Shown: positions 34,647 to 47,944, counted from the stretch's first letter. The stretch is 64,000 bases of DNA from Scolanthus callimorphus (GCA_033964015.1 CM066914.1:21115023-21179022), one strand, 5' to 3'. Program-made: numbers and translations. Notes: generated by a model not told the origin, from the letters alone.

Positions 34647-37600
34647 ACTTATCATTATAGTAGCTATTTTCTCTTCTCACTACTAGTGGAACATCCTCAA
34701 ATGTTGTTGCATGTGGTTTGCTTTTCATTCTACTAAGTACCTCATCAATACATTTCTTCTTGTATTTCCTCCATTTCACTCCCTCAATGTAACTGTTGAA
34801 GACTTGTTGTGTGGTTGGGAAAGTTTGGATGAGGTCCTCTCGCAGATTGTCTATCAAACGACCTCTGTCTCGCTTGTTAAACATCAGTAGATGGACTAGA
34901 ACACAGTGTACCTTAAGAAGCAACAGATAGACAAAACATGATTTAAAGAATATCTTGGAACTACCAACAGGGGCGTAGCCAAAAAAATGTGTTTTTAGTG
35001 CAAACTAGCTAAGCTTTTTATCCGAACCATAGTTTAGTAGAGGGAGTCTCTACTAACTATGATCCAAACAATGTGAAACACAGGAGAAATGATGAATCCT
35101 TAGTAGCAGAAAAAAGAATCCCTCCTCTAAAACACTGGGTGCATCCAAATACCACAAATTCTTTGGCAAAAATACCACAAATTATTTGGCCTTCTGGCGG
35201 GACATTTGTAAAGGGAACAAAGCTTTTTACTGAGCTTTCAAGATCATCAGGCATGTTTACCTAATAGTGCATCCTCACTAGGGTTGAAACATGTTTAGAC
35301 TAACAGGTTTTAGTCAAATCACACTGTGGTCCATTGTCAATGCTGCATTCTGATTGGTTGAGCTACTAGTAGCTATTGACGCAGAGCCCATTCAGGCTCG
35401 ATGAATAATTGTTAAATAGCCCTAGTGAAACTAAACATGTTTCTCATCCATTTGTTTTTCCTGTAAAACATCACAAATGCCAATGCCGACCCCAAAGTAT
35501 CATAATATCTACTTTGGTGACATCTGTACCAAAATGCACTAGAGTTTTATAGTTATTGAGTTTTTAATAAATTTACTTACTTAATGAGGATTGTGGGCGC
35601 ACTAAAAGACACACCCTACCTTCCCAACGGAGATGATGTATGTCTTTGTCAAATCTTCTCCGACCCCAAAGTATTCCCCTTCTCGGAGCACCCTTATAGT
35701 CAGGAATTTCCTCTCGATTTTCCCCTCACTCGGTTTTATATTATTTCCATTGGGTTTTAGAGGTGGTAGGGTCAGCCGAGATTTACCGGACGGTAAACTT
35801 CTCCGCCATAATTCCATCTCGCGTACAACTTTACATGATCCGGTGCGAATGAAGTAAATGTACTCTTCCGAACGTGGGATGTCGCCGAGAATTACCTATG
35901 GAGCGAGTTCACAAAGTTTAGTTTGAGTTTTGCAATGTTCTCGTGTCCCTCCCAACATCACACGTGCGCCGATAAAGTCATAGAAAGTTGTGCTCTAACA
36001 AATACAAGTGACAAGAAAATACGCAACAGAAATACAGCCAATCAGAATGTAGCAATGGCGTTGTATATTCGGCGGTATTCCACTCAACCTTCCCATCGTG
36101 CCTTGTATTTACGTAAAACGTTGTTTTTAATTTTCTGTAGCGTTGTATAAAATAGTTATACAATGAATTACTGCACAATATCCCTGTTGTCACTTGTATT
36201 TTCGTGTTACTTGTTTAACTGGTGTTGTTGTATAAACTAATCTGTATGTGTTACCGTATTGTGTTGGAACTCTCGCAGCTTGGTGTGTGTGACTGTTTGC
36301 TTGATTTCACTCGGTGCCCAGTCACTGAAAACCGGCTGAGACTGCAGCATGACCAGCTTTCTCTCGTACTCGATCTGATGGCTCATGCGGAGCACCTGAA
36401 AAATATGACCTGTCATTATTTATGTTATAGTTTTTGACGTAGCCAGGGGAAGTAGAAGTGATATATAGACCGCAGAATATCTTCAAGATTTTGTAGTAGA
36501 TTTTGTGCAAGAATTTATTGACGCTCAAACTAACTAAAATTATTTTATGATTTTCGGCTTTGCTTATACTTGCCAAGCAACCATCTAAGCCAAGCAGATT
36601 CTTAACCCTGTTTCGTCTAGTGCACTTTGCCTGGCTTTCATCTCCACGAAAACCAGTTAGGCGTTGCTGGACAATAATCTGATTGGCTCAAAAAGTTTCA
36701 CTGGCAGAACAGCAAAGCCAAAAACAAATCAATAATTTTGAACTCGCGGGTCGCGTGATTTCGGGGAAGAATTTCAGCTTTCCTTTTTGATATTTCTCAG
36801 AAGTACGAGAAGAGAGTATGTATTTCTCGACAGAAAAGCCGTGAACAATTGGCAATTTCTTTGTTTTTAGGGTTTTGTTTAGAGGTGGTTACTTTCCATT
36901 GGTTTTACGTTCCTGAGTTAAGCCCTGACTCAACTAGGACACATGTAGCGCGCAACAATGTAGCCGGACACATGTTTTCTTCATGTTAATTTAGCCACGC
37001 TAGAAACATTGTTGCGCGCGACAAATTTTGTAACCGGGTCACAAAATGTTTCTTCGGCGCAAGACAAGAAACATTTGTGTTTCCGAGACTCGCGTGCAAT
37101 GTTTCCAATAGCCACTCGGGGAAACATGCAGGACACAAATGCTGCGCGCTACATGTGTCCTAGTTTAGCCATAGCTTTACTCTTGCAACTAAGTTTTACC
37201 TCGTTAAAATCCTGTTTGTCGACTCTAAGGAATTCCGACCTTTCCTTACACGCGATGGTTGCCGTACGGCGTATGTCGTGAAGTAATGCCAGCTCCCCAA
37301 ACGAGTCCCCTTCAGTCATCTCGCCAACAATCTAAAAGCAAAAAATGTAGTGAATATGGCAAAATAACTCCTCTATAATGCACTGTGCGGTTAAATGATT
37401 TTGACAAAAAGTGCTTAGCCATTATCTGTGTGCATTTGTAACATAAAACAATATCCATGAAAATATTCCTCATCTAGACCAGCTTCCTTTAGGTTTTCGT
37501 ACTTTCAAGATTGTTTTGCTGCATTAGATTTTGATTCTAGTATACCATTAACAGGACCGATACAGGCGCGTAAATAAGCCTAAAATTTTTCATTTTACGT

Positions 37601-40600
37601 CTAACTCTTTTCAGTATTCTAATGTTCGTATGGATTTACACCTACATTTTTTCTGAGTTACGCATATAATGTTGGTACAAGGCGTCAAATTACGACTATG
37701 ATTATTTCTTCATTTGGAGCCTTGATTTAGCATTCACTCGAAATAGCATGAAAATAATTGAGTTCTATCTTAAGCGATTATCAGTTCATTAGACAATTTG
37801 AATTGGAATAGTTACTCCTTTTTGGCGCATTGATATTTCCAGAGAACCTCAAAGAGTAGTGGCTCATAAAATAAGGAATTATCAACGTTTTGCTTGGGCC
37901 TTGTTCAATAGACGTTGCTTTGGGCAGAATTGGTCGTAGCACGGAAGACAAAGCGATTCTTTACCGCTCGACGGCCAACGTCCCAACCAAAAGCAACCTT
38001 TTTTGAATTAAGTACTAATACTCACACTCAAATTAAGGAATAATCGAAAAAGCCATTCTGTTTGAAGCACAAAGAATATCAGAACCAGATGTAGACTTTA
38101 TGTCGTTCCGTTCATTCTCTTATTTGAATCAGATAAATGTGAAAAGGTGATAAAAGTTTTATAACGAGTGGAGCTTTGCCTATCGCTATAGAAACACGTG
38201 AATAATATATTTTTGCTCATTTGATCTTCTAAACTTTCATAAAAAACCTCTGTGTAATGTGAGATAAGAGATTCGATCCGATAAATATAGGTATTTTGCG
38301 TGGAAAAAAGTTCATGGCTAAACTGGGTTATTCACAATTTTCCTCGTGTTCAAGAATGCAACATTTCGAGTGTTTTTTACGTTACAGTCAAAAGACATAA
38401 AGCGTGCCTCCCTAGAGTTGAATATTCAATTCATTATTCCATTATTGATTCAATTTTTCAAAAATGCAATTTTCAATTCAATATTGAAAAATTTGTAATT
38501 TAAATAATTACTCTGGGTGAACAACTGCGTATTCAGAATCAAAATTGAACATTTGACATTTTTATTATTGAATTGAAAAATGCACTTTTGGATGGAATAA
38601 TGAAATCAATAATGGAATAATGAACTGAATATTCAACTCTAGGGGAGCACGCTTCATGTCTTTTGCCTGTAACACCTTTGCGGTGACTTGGAAGAGGCTT
38701 CCGCATGTTTTTCATTCGCCGTTTTCACACGTCTAGACGAACAAATCGTCTAGACGGACAAATCGTCTGACGATTTTTTCGTCTTTGTACGTCTAGTGTG
38801 AATTTAGTCGATTTATGTTCGTCTACACGAACAAGTTGTCTATGAAAAATCGTCTTCCTAGACGGCCAAACAGACGAACAAATTCAGACGATTTGTTCGT
38901 CTGAAAATTTGTTCGTCCCGTTTTCACATCAGACGATTTGTTCGTCTACAGATGATTTGTCCGTCCAGACGATTTGTTCGTCTCTAGTGTGAAAACAGCC
39001 ATTAATGAACTTTTCGGCATCTGTTCGCACACTTTTATCAGCTCGAAATATCTCGTTTGCAGCGCAGGGGAACCACAGTTACCAAGGGATTATTTTATTC
39101 CTTTGCAGCTCAAAGCGTTGCATCACGACCTCAGATGATTTTACTGGCGGGATAGCAAAGCCAATGGCCGTTTTCACACTAGAAGACGAACAAATCGTCT
39201 AGACGGACAAATCGTCAGACGATTTGTTCGTCTTTGTACGTCTAGTGTGAATTCAGGTCGGACTTTAGTCGATTTGTTCGTCTATACGAACAAGTTGTCT
39301 ATGAAAAATCGTCTTCCTAGACGGCCAAACAGACGAACAAATTTAGACGATTTGTTCGTCTGAAAATTTGTTCGTCCCGTTTTCACATCAGACGATTTGT
39401 TCGTCTACAGACGATTTGTCCGTCCAGACGATTTGTTCGTCTCTAGTGTGAAAACGGCCAATCACAGTCTAGTGCAGTCGTCTGGCTTCCGTCGCGACGT
39501 TGTCTGGTTTCGTTTCGAGGGAAGCCACGACAGCCATGCGAGTTCACTGGGCGACATAGGGCGGGAATCTGATTGGTTCAGATGGTTTGACTGGCGGAAT
39601 AGCAAAGCCAATCAGAGTCTAGTGCAGTCGCCTGGCTTCCGTCGCGATGTTGCCTAGTTTTCGTTCCGAGGGCAGGGGAACCACAGGTACCAAGGGATTA
39701 TTTTATTCCTTTGCAGCTCAAAGCGTTGCATCGCGACCTCAGATGATTTTACTGGCGGGATAGCAAAGCCAATCAAAGTCTAGTGCAGTCGCCTGGCTTC
39801 CGTCGCGATGTTGCCTAGTTTTCGTTCCGAGGGAAGCCATGCGAGTGCACTAAGCGACATAGGGCAGGCATCTCATTAGCTCAGATGATGTGACTGGCGG
39901 AATAGCAAAGCCAAAAAGCAAAACATAATTAGATGTTTTGAAAACGTGGGTCGCGACGCAATGGATTTTGCTGTAAACACGACACAAAACCCCCAAAATG
40001 AAATATTTCCGATAGGAGAGCCGACTAGCTAATCTTTTAGGGCTTTTTACTTTAGAGGTGGTGCCGAGGGAACCAGTCGTTGCTATGGTTTCCTGGTGGT
40101 GTTTTGTGCTCCTGTCATTGTTGCTATGGTTACCTGGTTATGTTTTGCGCCTGTCACTCTGTCCTCTTCAATCCGCTGTACAATGACTGAGCCGGACGCA
40201 ATGAAATAGAAGGAAATCCCGATATGCCCTGCAAAATATGCAAACCGAGTTTGTGAATTTAATTTAGTCTGTTTGGTTGACAATGTTTGACCTTCTTTGA
40301 TAATGACACGGTGCTTGTCATGTCTGTACCTTGGCTTACAAGTCAAGCCCTCCCCATTTCACAGGGAATTTTCTGCAGAAACCCATCCATGGGAAAGCTT
40401 AATTTCCTATGGTAGAAGAATGGGAAGTGTTTCCCATGGCTATCCAGTGAATTCCGAACACTTCCCATGCGTGTGCCTTGGGGAATTCAGCTTTTCCCAT
40501 GGTTTTTGCCGAAATTCCCTGTGTATGCCCATGGCAACTCTCTTCACTGACCTTGTTTGATAATGACGCGACCCTTTTCATATTTGTCATAATACAACAC

Positions 40601-41802
40601 TTTAGCCAACTCTCTCTTGACATACATGGGGTAGCGACGGAATCCTTTCATGCGCTTGACTATTTGTAGAACTTTGTCCACTTCTTCCTCCGTCCGGTTC
40701 CATGAGAGTTTGCCGAGGATTTTCTTGACCTCGGGAGGCAGGGTCCCACAGGACTGGACATGGGACTTGAAAGCTGTGAAATGACATCTAACAATTTACA
40801 AATTCCTTTCGAAACAATACAAGCGCGCATGCGGGTTTATCCTCTGGCTTGCGATGGTCTCTGTGAATAAAAGACTAACACTAGATCTGCCGAATGAGGT
40901 AAATGAGGTATCACTTTTGTCATGAAAGTATGCTATTTTCCCGAAAATGTTCTGTAACCTTATGGAATAGAGCATATTTCGTATGACTGTGAAAAGTGCC
41001 GCGACACGGCGCGGCACTGTCGCGGTCGCGGCACGGAACCTGGTCTGCTGTTTGGCTCCTGGTTAGCGCCGGTCTTACGTAAGGGAGGTCGTGAGGTCGA
41101 ACCTCAACCGGAGCAACACCCGGGGCCATTTTTCTAAGTAATCGAGGAGAAGGTGCTGCCTTTATTCTGACATCTGTAGACCTTGATGTCTTCTCGAATA
41201 AGGACGTAAAACCGTAGGTCCCGTCTCTCACGTTCACTACATTAATCTGATCGAGAGGGACGTTAAAGAACCACTTGACGCCGGAGTGACGATCATCAGT
41301 GTCTGTGCTTACGACCGCTTGGTTGCCATTGTCGCCGTGAGATCTAGCGTAATTCAGCTTACGGGCTGCAAGTCTGGAGAGTTAGTCACATGCATTAACA
41401 TTTTCACACTAATGAACGGAACTTACCATTGACGTTAAAGCTCAGCCTTTCCTGTTCAACATCCGCCCCTGACGCCTGCTTGGACGCAACGAACCCTCTA
41501 GCGAGCGAGTGATCATCCGACTGGTTTACAACGTCTTTGAGAAAACTAGAGAGTTTGCGCTGTTGACGCACTGCGTGCGCAACCTTTTTCAGGGTCAGTG
41601 CGCTGGCCTTCCGGCGCAGACCGCCTTCGTAAGCTGCCTCGGTAGCCCCTTCTTCCTCGTCTTCTGCTTCCTCTTCTGCCATGGGACGGAAACTCGGTAA
41701 AAGGAAGGGGTTCTTGATGTTCTTACGGGCGGTAGGGTTGTTCGATGCTTCGTTAGGAGTGGGGGAGGCTGTCGGACTAAGTGATGGACGCTCTTCCTCC
41801 AT
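34645..41802 (-). CDS. CNBD2: Cyclic nucleotide-binding domain protein, CNBD2-like (copy a)
   Basis: Seven exons: 41427-41802, 40552-40773, 40134-40228, 37200-37331, 36255-36395, 35620-35895 and 34645-34911. All phases agree, giving 502 residues (human CNBD2 is somewhat longer). The first exon is acidic and low-complexity and ends in SFNVNG. Exons 2-3 give RRYPMYVKRELAKVLYYDK and ISFYFIASGSVIV (the cNMP beta-roll). Exon 4 holds the phosphate-binding cassette GDSFGELALLHDIRRTAT with FGE at about 242-244 and the phosphate-contacting arginine at about 253, so cyclic-nucleotide binding looks intact. Exon 6 has YIYFIRTGSCKVVRE and GEYFGVGEDL, a second degenerate roll. The C-terminus is basic. The ATG at 41802 is the first in frame, but an acceptor-like TTGCAG just upstream (exon from 41814) leaves room for an earlier exon. 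CNBD2 is linked to sperm cAMP signalling in mammals. Confidence 0.85.
36921..37176. mobile_element. Family V MITE, copy 2, TTA target, beside CNBD2a exon 4
   Basis: AGCCCTGACTCAACTAGGAC...CCTAGTTTAGCCATAGCT flanked by TTA (36918-36920, 37177-37179). The body reiterates ATGTTTC and GGACACA words. It ends 23 bases from the exon boundary at 37200. Confidence 0.75.
38717..39000. mobile_element. Family F MITE, copy 1, ATT target
   Basis: GCCGTTTTCACACGTCTAGA...CTCTAGTGTGAAAACAGCC, flanked by ATT (38714-38716, 39001-39003). The body is almost entirely repeats of GACGAACAAATCGTC and complements. Confidence 0.75.
39063..39977. repeat. Tandem duplication, one copy occupied by family F
   Basis: A roughly 310-bp unit beginning GCAGGGGAACCACAG occurs at about 39063 and again at 39671 with few differences. 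The family F element at 39166-39459 sits in the first copy; the second is unoccupied. The unit contains the family H word AGTCTAGTGCAGTCGCCTGG. Confidence 0.75.
39166..39459. mobile_element. Family F MITE, copy 2, AAT target
   Basis: GGCCGTTTTCACACTAGA and perfect complement at the ends, with AAT at 39163-39165 and 39460-39462. The unoccupied site is seen near 39772. Confidence 0.85.
40360..40523. mobile_element. Family C palindrome, copy 3, in CNBD2a intron 2
   Basis: CACAGGGAATTTTCTGCAG...GAAATTCCCTGTG with GAACACTTCCCATG arms. It lies 29 bases from exon 2. Confidence 0.65.
41040..41405 (+). repeat. SINE copy 2 with tRNA-like head
   Basis: A head with GGTTAGCGCCGG (A-box-like) and GAGGTCGAACCTC (B-box-like) is followed by the shared body GACGTTAAAGAACCACTTGA and CAGTGTCTGTGCTTACGACC. 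Confidence 0.6.
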
Positions 41803-42309
41803 GTCGAATTTACGCTGCAACTCAGAACATCAGGATTTTGAAAGTCTAATAGCCTGAGTAAACAACTTATGCGAGAAAAGAGGTCTGTGCAACGAGCCGA
41901 AACATCCCATACTGATGATCCCATACTCAACTTTCAAATCTCAAAAATCTTTCAGATTTGAAGCGTGGCCGCGTGCATTTTGAGGATAGCGGAGGGAAAA
42001 TGGCATTTCTAACCTCTCTAGCACCAAAATCCTTTGCTTATGTATTTATTTGTAATCTATACAGTCCACGCGTTAATTAATGTTGTTAATTTATTACTCA
42101 GACGTCGTTTCTCACACAGGGTACCCAGAGACGGGCGCGATAAAGGACGGCAGTTTACTAAGGCTTTAAGCCTTAATAATTTAGTATCTGGCGCCTCTGT
42201 TCACTTGTTTCCTTGAGAGGATTTGAAGCTCTCTTACTTGTTCTGCTCTTATAAATGCTGTAGAAAAACACTTAGAAGAACAAAGCTCTTTAACATCTCT
42301 CCGACTTTT

Positions 42310-45295
42310 ATGTATCAGTCAATTCCAGCGCTGACCATGCCCCCCCCCCCCCCCCCCCCGGCCAACCTTCGGGATTTTGGTCATTTCTAAAAATAAAACT
42401 GAAAATTCCCCGCCCCCGGGCTAGCAAAAATGCAAAATACCCCACGGCGGGGAACACAAAAAGCGGAAAAATGCCCCACCCCCGGGACGAGAAAAAGACG
42501 GTAAGATTCCATCGACTCTGCGTGACAAAACTTCACAACAAAAACTTCAACTCCATTTATACTGTCCGAGCATTTATAATTCGTTTCAGTAAATGTACTT
42601 TAGTTTTCTCGTCTTTGAACGAGTTCTCATTTCACTGAAAGTGAGACAAAATATAAATAAAGAAGTGAAACTAAGTTAGAGTTAATTACCGAGATTCGAG
42701 GCAATAACCCCAATACATCCCAAGGGCCGTAGGCCCGAGGGATGTATTGGGGTTATTGCCGAGAATCGAGGTAATTAACGGACTTAGTTTACAGTTGACA
42801 AGGTTTTCAGAAAACAGGGACAAATGAAATGCATTCTTCTCATTGAATTTAACAGTTTTGAAAAGGAGTACAGTTTACAATTGAAAAAGATAGCGGATTC
42901 CAATAGGAACTATTGTTAGTTATTTAGGCTGCTTTCATAGAAGTGGGTTCCCCAGAGAAACTCATTGCAATTAATTTTTACCATGCACAATAAAGTTGTG
43001 ATGCTGAAGAAAATGAATGACAACATTTATTCAACTATGATTGACAAAGGTTTCCAAACACGAATTACGTCTTTTGTTTTCGTACAACAGCCAGTCCAAT
43101 CAATCAAGCGGCCTTTTGTAAAAGCGCAACTTATTAAAGCGCTGTTATTTTGGTCGGTACGTAGCTGCGTAAAGGTCCTCTCTGGTTGGATAATACAACA
43201 ATACCCTACCTCAACACAAAGAACGAGGATAATAGACTACAGACAAAAGAACTCCTTTGTAGAACGAAAATAATAGAGACAAAAGCAACTACGTCCTTAC
43301 TGGTTATTTTCATTTGTACCACGCCCTGACAGCTTACAGCTTCTACAGCTCAATTTGCATAACGTTCTGTCTAGCAAAACGGATGGAACTGATTCAAGAT
43401 GGAGAAACTGAAGGCAAGTTTCAGGTATTTTGCGCTCGTTGGTTGCTCTCTACGATTAGATATGCAATTAACTTGGGCATGATTTTATCTGTATTTTCAG
43501 GTTTACGTCTTAAACACACTCTATGGGCAATGAGACCAAGCAAGTAGACTGGACAAACGCTTCTCAATATGGTTCAAGTGAAGGCGTTCTCGGAAATCGT
43601 GTTTTGTGGCGTTCAACGGGATTCGCATAAAGGATAATCAGAAGCAAATATTGGTTATAGACAGACAGTCAGCATAGATGCATAAACTGAGATTATTGGA
43701 TGTTTTTTTTCTCGGGGTAAGTGTATGGATTTGAATTCACTAGTTAAATGTTTGGGTTGATAATTGAATTAGTCATTGTGAAAGGGGCAACTGTCATGGT
43801 CTATCATGGATTTGGTCTAACTTGGGGTCATTTCAAGTAGCTTAAATGCAGTCAAACTCCCTACAAATCAACAAAATAATGGTCTACGTTTTATACCTAA
43901 CCTTTCAGCTGCTAGATCAATACAAATTTGGAGTATTTTCGTGTATAATCGAGCGGATGGAATTGGATTGCTAATTGGCATTTTTGATTTTCGAACAGGC
44001 TGAACAAGTTTCTTTTTCTTTTTAAGACTAATTTGAAACAGAATATAGGTTCGGAGTTGTTTCTGTAGAACACTTGTCTTATTTTAAAATATTTTGATGA
44101 AACAAACGTGACAGTGCCCCTTGAAGTCTTGGTAAAAATGGCTTATTGTGTGGTTCCAGAAATTATCCATAGGAAGGATAATATAATAGGAAAGGATATA
44201 TTTTCCATACAAATACTGTATTTTTCTTCGGGAATTCCAGAGAGGTGGGGGGTCACTTTTCAACACTCTTCCGGGGGGGGGATATTTTCTAGAACCACAC
44301 ATTATTGATTTACAGGTAAGTATATGGCTTATTATGGATTCATAGGTAAATAACTAGATATTTACCTATTAATCCATAATGAGCCATATACTTACCTATT
44401 AATCCATAATGAGCAATATATTTACCTAGAAATTCAATTCAATTCTATTGATCAACCCCAACCTTTCCCTGGAGAATTCAAATCCCTCCCCGACTTTTAG
44501 TTTGTTGAGAGCCATTATCCGAGTTAATTCCCTACGAATAACAATGGAAACCGCGTCAACTGTAAACTAAGGTAAGGTAATCCCTCTCGGAGTCAGAGAT
44601 TTTTTCTCTTTCTCCGCTTACTAGGGCTAACGCTCAGAAGCACACATGGGACCATTTCATTAGCACGTTAGCTTTCACACAAGATTAATTCCTTATCTCC
44701 ACTCTGTGAAACTAAGGTATTAGTACAATATCGGTAGACATTCCTAGGCCATTCGCTGTTGTAGCCATTACTGCAAATTGTCTCCGGAATCTCTCAATGC
44801 GAAATTTACCTTGATTCTATTTGCAGAGCACCTATTTACAGTTATGTTACTTGACTTTTTGCGAAATTGGAACTCTTTTATAGTGTCAATTCATTTTTAT
44901 GTTTTTCTACTGAGACGAAATTGCGAAATCTGTTTCTTCTCTATAGAAGACGTTAACTGCGAAATGTGCAAATGTGTCTTCCCCAAACGTGGTGTATACG
45001 GGCCATGCTCTGCATTATATTTTATGTGGCGTTATTTTCTGTAACTGGGACTTTGTAACTGCCAAACGATAGAACTGGTGTTGTAGTTCGCAAAACCCGA
45101 CGCGCTTGAGATGAGAAAACCAAAATTCCCCACCCCCCTCCCCCGGGGAAAAACAATTCCCGACCCTGGGGCCAGCAAAATTTTCAAAATTCCCCACCCC
45201 AGGGATGGCAGTGGTGCGCAAATGCCCCACGGTGTCCGGGGGGGGGGGGGGGGGGGGGGGGTGGTCGCCGCTGGAATTGACTGATACATTAAGTT
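42310..45295. other. Region bounded by inverted TGTATCAGTCAATTCCAGC repeats
   Basis: The 19-base word at about 42313 recurs inverted at about 45270, each followed inward by a long C/G run and CCCCGCCCC/AATTCCCC sequence. The interior holds the 42683-42778 palindrome and no recognisable protein. Either two inverted repeats or one 3-kb element. Confidence 0.4.
42683..42778. repeat. Near-perfect hairpin palindrome
   Basis: Two arms of about 40 bp (TTACCGAGATTCGAGGCAAT..CAATACATCCC) around an AGGGCCGTAGGCCC centre. Confidence 0.75.
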
Positions 45296-45661
45296 TACGT
45301 AGCTGCCACTACCGGTAGTCAATCGTTGTGCATGAAGTTTACCTTTGACTAAGTTTTGCGTTTTACACTTTTCGGGCAATTACCAGGGTATAGGAAAGCA
45401 GTAGTACAGATATTTTCTTTTTTCTCACGCTGGGCCGAATGTTTTTTCATAGCAAATTTTCTGGCAATATTTACTGCGTATTTCATAATTCTGCGAACTC
45501 CCACTTAACATTTCCAAACACCAAACTGCGTTTTGGCTTCTGTCAATCAAACCTTTTACGACAGGCCTATGTATGTTTTCTCATGGCCCAGCAGAAACAT
45601 CGAACATCAGTGGAATTTCTTCTGTCGAACCTTTCCTTTTTCAATGGAAGCTGCTTCATTA

Positions 45662-45899
45662 GGGGTGGACCATTAGAAATTGGGGGAGGGGGGGGGGGGG
45701 GGGGGGGGGGGGTGGCAATTCCCCAAAAAAATTCGAGCAAGGCCAATCCTTCCAAAAAAAAATCTTGCAGAGATCCAAGCTAGTAAAAAACATGATATAA
45801 ATTCCGAAAAAAATTCTTGCACAACCTGATCCCTGAAAAAAAAAATTCATGCACAAAACAATTGCCACCCCCCTCCCCCAATTTCTAATGGTCCACCCC
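45662..45899. mobile_element. MITE with GGGGTGGACCATTAG ends, TTA target
   Basis: GGGGTGGACCATTAGAAATT and its perfect complement bracket G/C runs, with TTA outside (45659-45661, 45900-45902). A half copy is at 47010-47100. Confidence 0.7.
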
Positions 45900-47159
45900 T
45901 TAGACGTTATAACAGAAACCTTTCTATTGTTTTGGATTGGAACGGCGCGACTCTGACACGACGTTTTCGTTTTTTTTTTTTCGTTTGATTGACGGAAACC
46001 AGACCGTGGTTTGTCGGTTGGCGTAGAGTTCGCAGAATTGTAAAAATCTTAGATTACACCTGTATGATTCACATTACTAAAAGGAAAAACTGTCACTACG
46101 AAAAAAATATGACAGGAAATGAAAATGGAAATGCAATCTCGGATACGAAATGGTAAGGTAGAATGATGTTTTGGGTATTTCTTATTACGCGAAAAAAAAA
46201 AACAAGAATTCTCGAAGCACTCTCTACGGCAGTAATTATATCTTCTAATTGGGGTGATTTATAGGCGTCATCAAAGTGACAAGTGACCAAAAACGAAGCT
46301 CAAGTTTTTTAAAGACTTATTAAAGACTTATAAAATTAATTAATCATACTAAGACTGGAGTGTCTTGAAATTCAGAATTTATACTGATACAAAGATTGAA
46401 ATTCTAAAATGTTGGATGGTGTTTACATTAAACTATATAAATCGGTCGTTATAGATCAATTTGCGACTTAACGTGTTTTTTCTTTTTGATTTCCTGGATC
46501 ACAGATTTTAAAATCCCCAATTCAAAGACAACCAAAGTGTCGTATTTACAAAACACACAACTAATCACTTCAAAAGCTTTTCCTTTCTTGCGTTTTACAA
46601 ATCTCGCAAAGGTTCTTTTTTTTCAAAAGCGCGCGCTGCTGCTGTGCACAATTTGAAACATCATCCTTCTTTCTGAAAAAAGGTAATGAAATAAGTATAT
46701 AAAAGAGCAAATGCTGTGGAAAGATGTCGCTTTGCTTACCTTCAGGGATGGTTATTCTTTGTTAGAAGTATAGCAAAAAACATTAGGCAGCGTTCACGCA
46801 GCCATAGGCTGTATTTTCTTCCAGAGTAAATCGAAGACTCTGTAGAATTTGGAACACTTGCGTTTCTGTGGCAACCAATGATGACGCGCTTACTAGTGTA
46901 TTTGTACGAGCATGCGCATGAAGTGTTGAAAAGAAAGCTAGTCGCGACTGCTCGAGGTAACGATCGTTCTAATGGGTAATTGTCTATATATCCATGTCAC
47001 TGAAGGCATTTAGGGACCATTAGAAATTGGGGGAGGGGGTGTCAAGTTTTTTTTGCGTATGATTTCTTTTTCGGGGATCAGGTTGTGCAATATTTTTTTT
47101 TCGGACTCGAAGGCCATGTACGATTTCGTTTTTCGCTGCAGACACACACACACACACAC

Positions 47160-47460
47160 AAAATATATTGTAATACACGTTATACATACATATACCCATT
47201 CAAGATTGAAATAGATGGCTTTGGGTTGATATCAACATTTAATACCAGTTCCCTGCGAGAAGAGGGTACTTTCGCTATCTCTACATTTTCGTTTACTTTA
47301 TCATATATAAAAGATGAGAAAAAACAAAACAGCGACGTCCCCGGATCCTTAAGGATGCTGGTCTCTCCGAAGATAAGTAGAATAATAAAAAGAAAGAGAG
47401 CCAACGTTTCGGACTCTTTTTTTTATTCAGTCCTTCTTCAAGGCGTTTACTTTCGTTTAC
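47160..47460 (-). repeat. Possible Penelope-like element 3' fragment
   Basis: On the minus strand CTTGAAGAAGGACTGAAT is followed by GAGTCCGAAACGTTGGC, a word order often seen near the end of Penelope-like retroelements. No GIY-YIG or reverse transcriptase is visible. Confidence 0.3.
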
Positions 47461-47622
47461 TTTATCACTTACACAAAAGTAGCCTCTGCACACAATTGTC
47501 ATTTTCCTGCCCTGTATGTGTGTGTGAAAAACGCGCAACATCAAACAAAAACATGAAACGCAGTAATGCCATGAAATGCGCGACAAGTTGGAGGGCCTTT
47601 GTGTCTCGTATTTCCCGCCTTA

Positions 47623-47944
47623 AGGCCTGTTTACACTTGCAATTTTTGCTCCAATTTTGTTGCGCGAGTCGCGACGACTTTTCTCGCACGTACGCGTCAA
47701 CTCAAAATCTCTAATGTAAACTATGTGCAACTCGGCGCGATCTGCCGCAATTTTTTGTCGCGTGATTTCGCGGAGATTTCAAACATGTTCGAAACTCTTT
47801 TAAATTGATGCGATTTGAAGAAAAGAGAGCACAGAAATCGCACCGGATTTGCATCTCGTTTACACTAGAAAGATGGAATTGCAACTCCGCGCGAGAAAAA
47901 TCGCCGCGACAAATGCAACAAAAATCGCAAGTGTAAACCAGCCT
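47623..47944. mobile_element. MITE with AGGCCTGTTTACACTTG ends, TTA target
   Basis: The right end is the complement of AGGCTGGTTTACACTTGCGA. TTA lies on both sides (47620-47622, 47945-47947). The body reiterates GCGACAAAAATCGC words. It ends 135 bp upstream of the CNBD2b start. Confidence 0.75.

Noticed and set aside
42965..43273. 102-residue plus-strand open frame between the CNBD2-like genes
   Set aside because: No recognisable domain, splice context or similarity; likely chance.
47085..47714. 209-residue plus-strand open frame
   Set aside because: It starts in low-complexity DNA, crosses a possible Penelope fragment and ends in a MITE; no domain or codon pattern of a gene.
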